This document shows, in pieces, positions 61,259 through 64,000 of a stretch of 64,000 nt of DNA. How positions within the stretch are numbered: position 1 is the first letter of the stretch; the number at the start of each line of letters is the position of its first letter. Location of the stretch: contig JAJQZP010000058.1 of the NCBI GenBank assembly GCA_025403435.1, positions 185,773 through 249,772 of the forward strand. Direction: 5' to 3'. Under the pieces are notes generated by a model that was not told the origin of the DNA, did not search any database, and saw only the letters and a list, made by a program, of their open reading frames with translations. The position numbers and the translations under genes were made by a program. The stretch comes from Artocarpus heterophyllus. Lineage: Eukaryota > Streptophyta > Magnoliopsida > Rosales > Moraceae.

Positions 61259-62155
61259 TGTGGATTTTTCTAACGCAAGTGCACGTATCGTTAACAAGTA
61301 ATAAAGTGAGAGTAAAGATCGTTCCCTCGAGAACTAACTGTCACTAAGTACCAAATTACTTTAACTCTAATTCTATTTGAACAACTGAAATATGAGAAAC
61401 AATGGAATGATGAAATGGTAAACGTAAGACAACTCAATGAATGAAAATTAAGAAATTGCAACTTTGACAGATGAGAATTCAATATATTAAGACTTCTAGG
61501 GTTTCTGACTCACCGGATTAATCATATCTACTTTTATCTAATTTAATCAATTGACATTTAATCCTATGCCGACAATGAATTTCTCTTAGGTAGTCATTAA
61601 TCTTTCTCAAGCATTAATAATTTATCCCAGTTAGCAAATTTCCTACATCTTTGTGGAAACTCTAAACTTACCGAGATTCATTACGATCAAGAAATTCATG
61701 GTGTTACACAAGTCTCATAGATATCTCTATCCTATGATGATCTCATGGCATTCAATCATGGTCTAATTTAATTATCGCTTCTCAGCCTCAAATTAAATCA
61801 CGAATCATGCAAAAGGTGCGCAAACTTTTACAAGCATTAAGACTAGATTAAACACTCAACATAGATACTGAATAAACATCGAATTGAATTAAATTAAATA
61901 AAAGTAAACATTCATAGTCCGGCTACATCGTAGCCCTAGAACAAAGAAAATTAGTTCATAATGAAACTAAAAATCATCCTAAACAATCTCTTAAACATGA
62001 GGAGTAGAAGGAAAGAACTGTATGTTTGGATGGGAAGATGATTCCGTCTCCGGGTTGCACCGATCTTCTTCTCCAAAGTAGTGTGTGTTTTTTTCTTCTC
62101 TTTTCTTCTGTTTCTCTCTGTCAAAATTTCGGTCTTCCAACCTTCTATAATATTC

Positions 62156-62163
62156 TATTTATA
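62156..62163 (-). promoter_or_regulatory. LTR TATA box
   Basis: TATAAATA on the minus strand, placed between the palindrome cluster (upstream) and the R/U5 side of the LTR. Confidence 0.5.
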
Positions 62164-62227
62164 TGCTAGGGTTTGAAAGGGCAATTTTGGAACAAAATTA
62201 AACTGTAATTGAACTTGGAATCGCAAC

Positions 62228-62546
62228 GACGCCTAGGCGCCAGGATTGTGGCGCCTAGGCTTCGTAATGGCGCCTAGGCGCAATGATTGTAGCGCCTAGG
62301 CGCTACACAGCGGCATGCCCTCTTTTTTGAACTGGCGCCTAGGCATCGTAGTGTTTATTCGCCTCACGATAGAATAGCGCCTAGGCGCTCAAGTTATGGC
62401 GCCTAGGCGCTTTGCTCTCGGCCTCTTCTCTTCATAGAATGGCGCCTAGGCGCTCCAGTTATGGCGCCTAGGCGCTTTGCTCTCGGGTTTTGGTATGTAA
62501 CTTCGTTTGTCTTGAGCGCCTAGGCGCCCATAAGCTGGCGTCTAGA
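62228..62546. repeat. GCGCCTAGGCGC palindrome cluster in U3
   Basis: Ten copies of CGCCTAGGC, most within the 12-bp palindrome GCGCCTAGGCGC, in about 320 bp that are far more GC-rich than their surroundings. Part of it is a larger duplication (TAGAATxGCGCCTAGGCGCT to TTTGCTCTCGG, twice). Confidence 0.9.
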
Positions 62547-62738
62547 CTCCTTTTTATCCCGAGTTTATTTTTGCTCAATTTTTAGTCTGCTTTACCCTGT
62601 GTTTTACCATTATGCATCGTTCCCCTTCAAAACCTATAAAAGAGCATAAAACATTATCAAATCCTTATAAATTGCTCAAAACTAACAAAAATATTAAGTG
62701 AAAATTATCTAATTAAGTAGTCTAAAACTAACTTATCA

Positions 62739-64000
62739 AATACCCCCAAACTTAAGATTTTGCTAGTCCTCGAGCAAAAGACACAAAAGAAGAACAAAGA
62801 ACAAAACAAAAAGAACACGACTGACACTAACACACAACGTAGTTCGAGCATCAATTTAATTTTTCATTATACTTAGCCTCAAAGATTGCATAAAGTTTAT
62901 GACTTAAAGGAAACTCTAACCACTGTGATCATGTAAAAAAAATAATTTAAATCTCAAGTTTACCATACTCATAATTCCTCGAGTGTGTGTGTGTGATGCC
63001 TCTAGCACTTATGTACCTACACTCGGATTAGTTTATGTCGACAAGCTTATTTTGAAAGATCTCTAGATTAGTGAAATTTATGAACTCCATATGCCTATTT
63101 TTCAAACCCACTCTCCACTAATGTAGACTATCGCAACATCAAAGATCATTAGGACTTTATTCGGCTTGTAATGTGTGGCTAAGGTAAAAGGTGAGATAAA
63201 GGATATAATGTAGCTCAAAATTCACCCATAAACACACAATTTGTCTCAGGACCTTATGATAACATCATTCTTTTTTTTTTTCTTCCTTTCTTTCTTTCTA
63301 AGTACACCCCAAACTTATGTTGCACTTCCTTTGTCATGCACATTTACTTGATGTATATATCAGCTTTTTTTTTCTTTCTTTCTTTTTTTTTATTTATTTT
63401 TTTTTTTAAGCACAATGAATAAGCATAAATACACAATCCCCTGATAGCAATACCCAAAGCTGTAAACATGATTATATAATCTCTTGATGATAATATTCAA
63501 AACTTCACCCATAAATGAATGATAGTAAAACATATTTCCTTAGATAAATTCTTCAAAACTCCACCCATCCTCCCGTCATACCAACTACCATCAAATAATT
63601 TCCTGGACAAACTAGTCATGCTTATGAGTGAGGGACCAAGTATGATAAAATTAATCAAAGGCTAGGCTAATTATGTGGGTAACAAAGAAAATGGAAAATA
63701 AGGCTCAACGGGGTAACTAGTGATTAAATAATGTCAATGGTAGGCTTGAAAGGCTCAAACGGTCCAAAAATGGCCTAAATCATATCCTTAATGTTGTGTA
63801 GCCTAGGATTTCACCTCGAGTGGTTATCAAATAGGTTCTAGCGTTCATTTGAGATCAAAAATATCACTTAATCAACATAAAAGTCCTCTAAGTGTAGAAT
63901 ATTTAGGTGATCAAGGCGTGAGTGCTCAAAGTGCTCAAAGAATCACAGCATGGCAAAAAAAAATCACAAGAAAACAATGATAGTTCACAACAATTATTAT
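62739..64000 (-). mobile_element. Internal region of the gypsy element (3' end)
   Basis: It begins with the polypurine tract (CTTAAGTTTGGGGG on the minus strand, about 62742-62755) and the TAGTCCTCGAGCAAAAGA context typical of Tat/Athila elements. The rest, to the window end, is noncoding, with T/CTTT-rich runs at 63270-63300 and 63365-63410. No pol sequence is visible; it would lie to the right. Confidence 0.6.

Larger units (their letters stand above)
61256..62738 (-). mobile_element. LTR of a Ty3/gypsy element (3' LTR, minus strand)
   Basis: The left edge is TGTTGTGGATTTTTC (61256; TGTGG at 61259 is possible) and the right edge CTTATCA (62738). The CTAACGCAAGTGCACG motif near the left edge and the PPT-like CTTAAGTTTGGGGG (minus strand) just beyond the right edge are familiar from Athila/Tat-type plant gypsy LTRs. 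A minus-strand TATAAATA is at 62156-62163. A cluster of palindromes lies upstream of it. The LTR interrupts or truncates the TBL gene. Confidence 0.7.

Overview
This is a eudicot plant nuclear window. The evidence is AT-rich DNA packed with LTR retrotransposons, a plant CC-NBS-LRR (CNL) resistance gene, a trichome-birefringence-like gene fragment and a CACTA element end. I cannot name the species. Most of the 64 kb is nested mobile DNA. The only clearly complete host-type gene is the CNL at 53508-57677 (+).

Layout. 1-1244 is the end of a CACTA (En/Spm) transposon with subterminal ACGACGG repeats. 1553-7631 holds two MITE-like elements, the first split by a 4.6-kb solo LTR (1855-6461, TSD AAAGC). 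7638-17940 is a rearranged cluster of the same LTR family, itself split by another solo LTR (8974-12704). 17941-22264 carries a decayed antisense copia gag and LTR, followed by a copy of the CNL upstream region with its TATA box but no CNL. 23078-29270 is a decayed copia element whose gag is cut by a third copy of the solo LTR (23918-28506, TSD GAATG). 29576-49988 is a 20.4-kb insertion (TSD AGTCT): a minus-strand Ty1/copia element with three LTR copies and a gag-pol broken by four stop codons. Its 5' LTR is interrupted by a young 8981-bp element (39832-48812, TSD TAATT). 49989-53160 is the continuation of the interrupted target and the CNL upstream region. Beyond the CNL, 60930-61258 is the 3' exon remnant of a TBL gene, cut off by another retroelement's LTR (61256-62738) and its internal region.

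Most interesting unit: the element at 39832-48812. It has nearly identical 2.36-kb LTRs, an initiator-tRNA-Met primer-binding site, a polypurine tract and the last few codons of a Ty3/gypsy pol. The rest of gag-pol is gone. In its place, in the sense orientation, are two intact intronless ORFs. One is a LOG-like cytokinin-activation protein (216 aa) with altered catalytic motifs and a C-terminal LxLxL motif. The other is a 173-aa basic zinc-finger protein that resembles the nucleic-acid-binding/cysteine-rich proteins of carla- and vitiviruses. A retroelement carrying both a hormone-enzyme homologue and a virus-like RNA-binding protein is not something I recognise as described. It is the main candidate for a new system here.

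How the parts fit: repeated copia and gypsy insertion, partial duplication of the CNL upstream region, and expansion of 72-bp LRR repeats inside the CNL describe a fast-evolving resistance-gene neighbourhood. All assignments come from reading the sequence. No database search was run.
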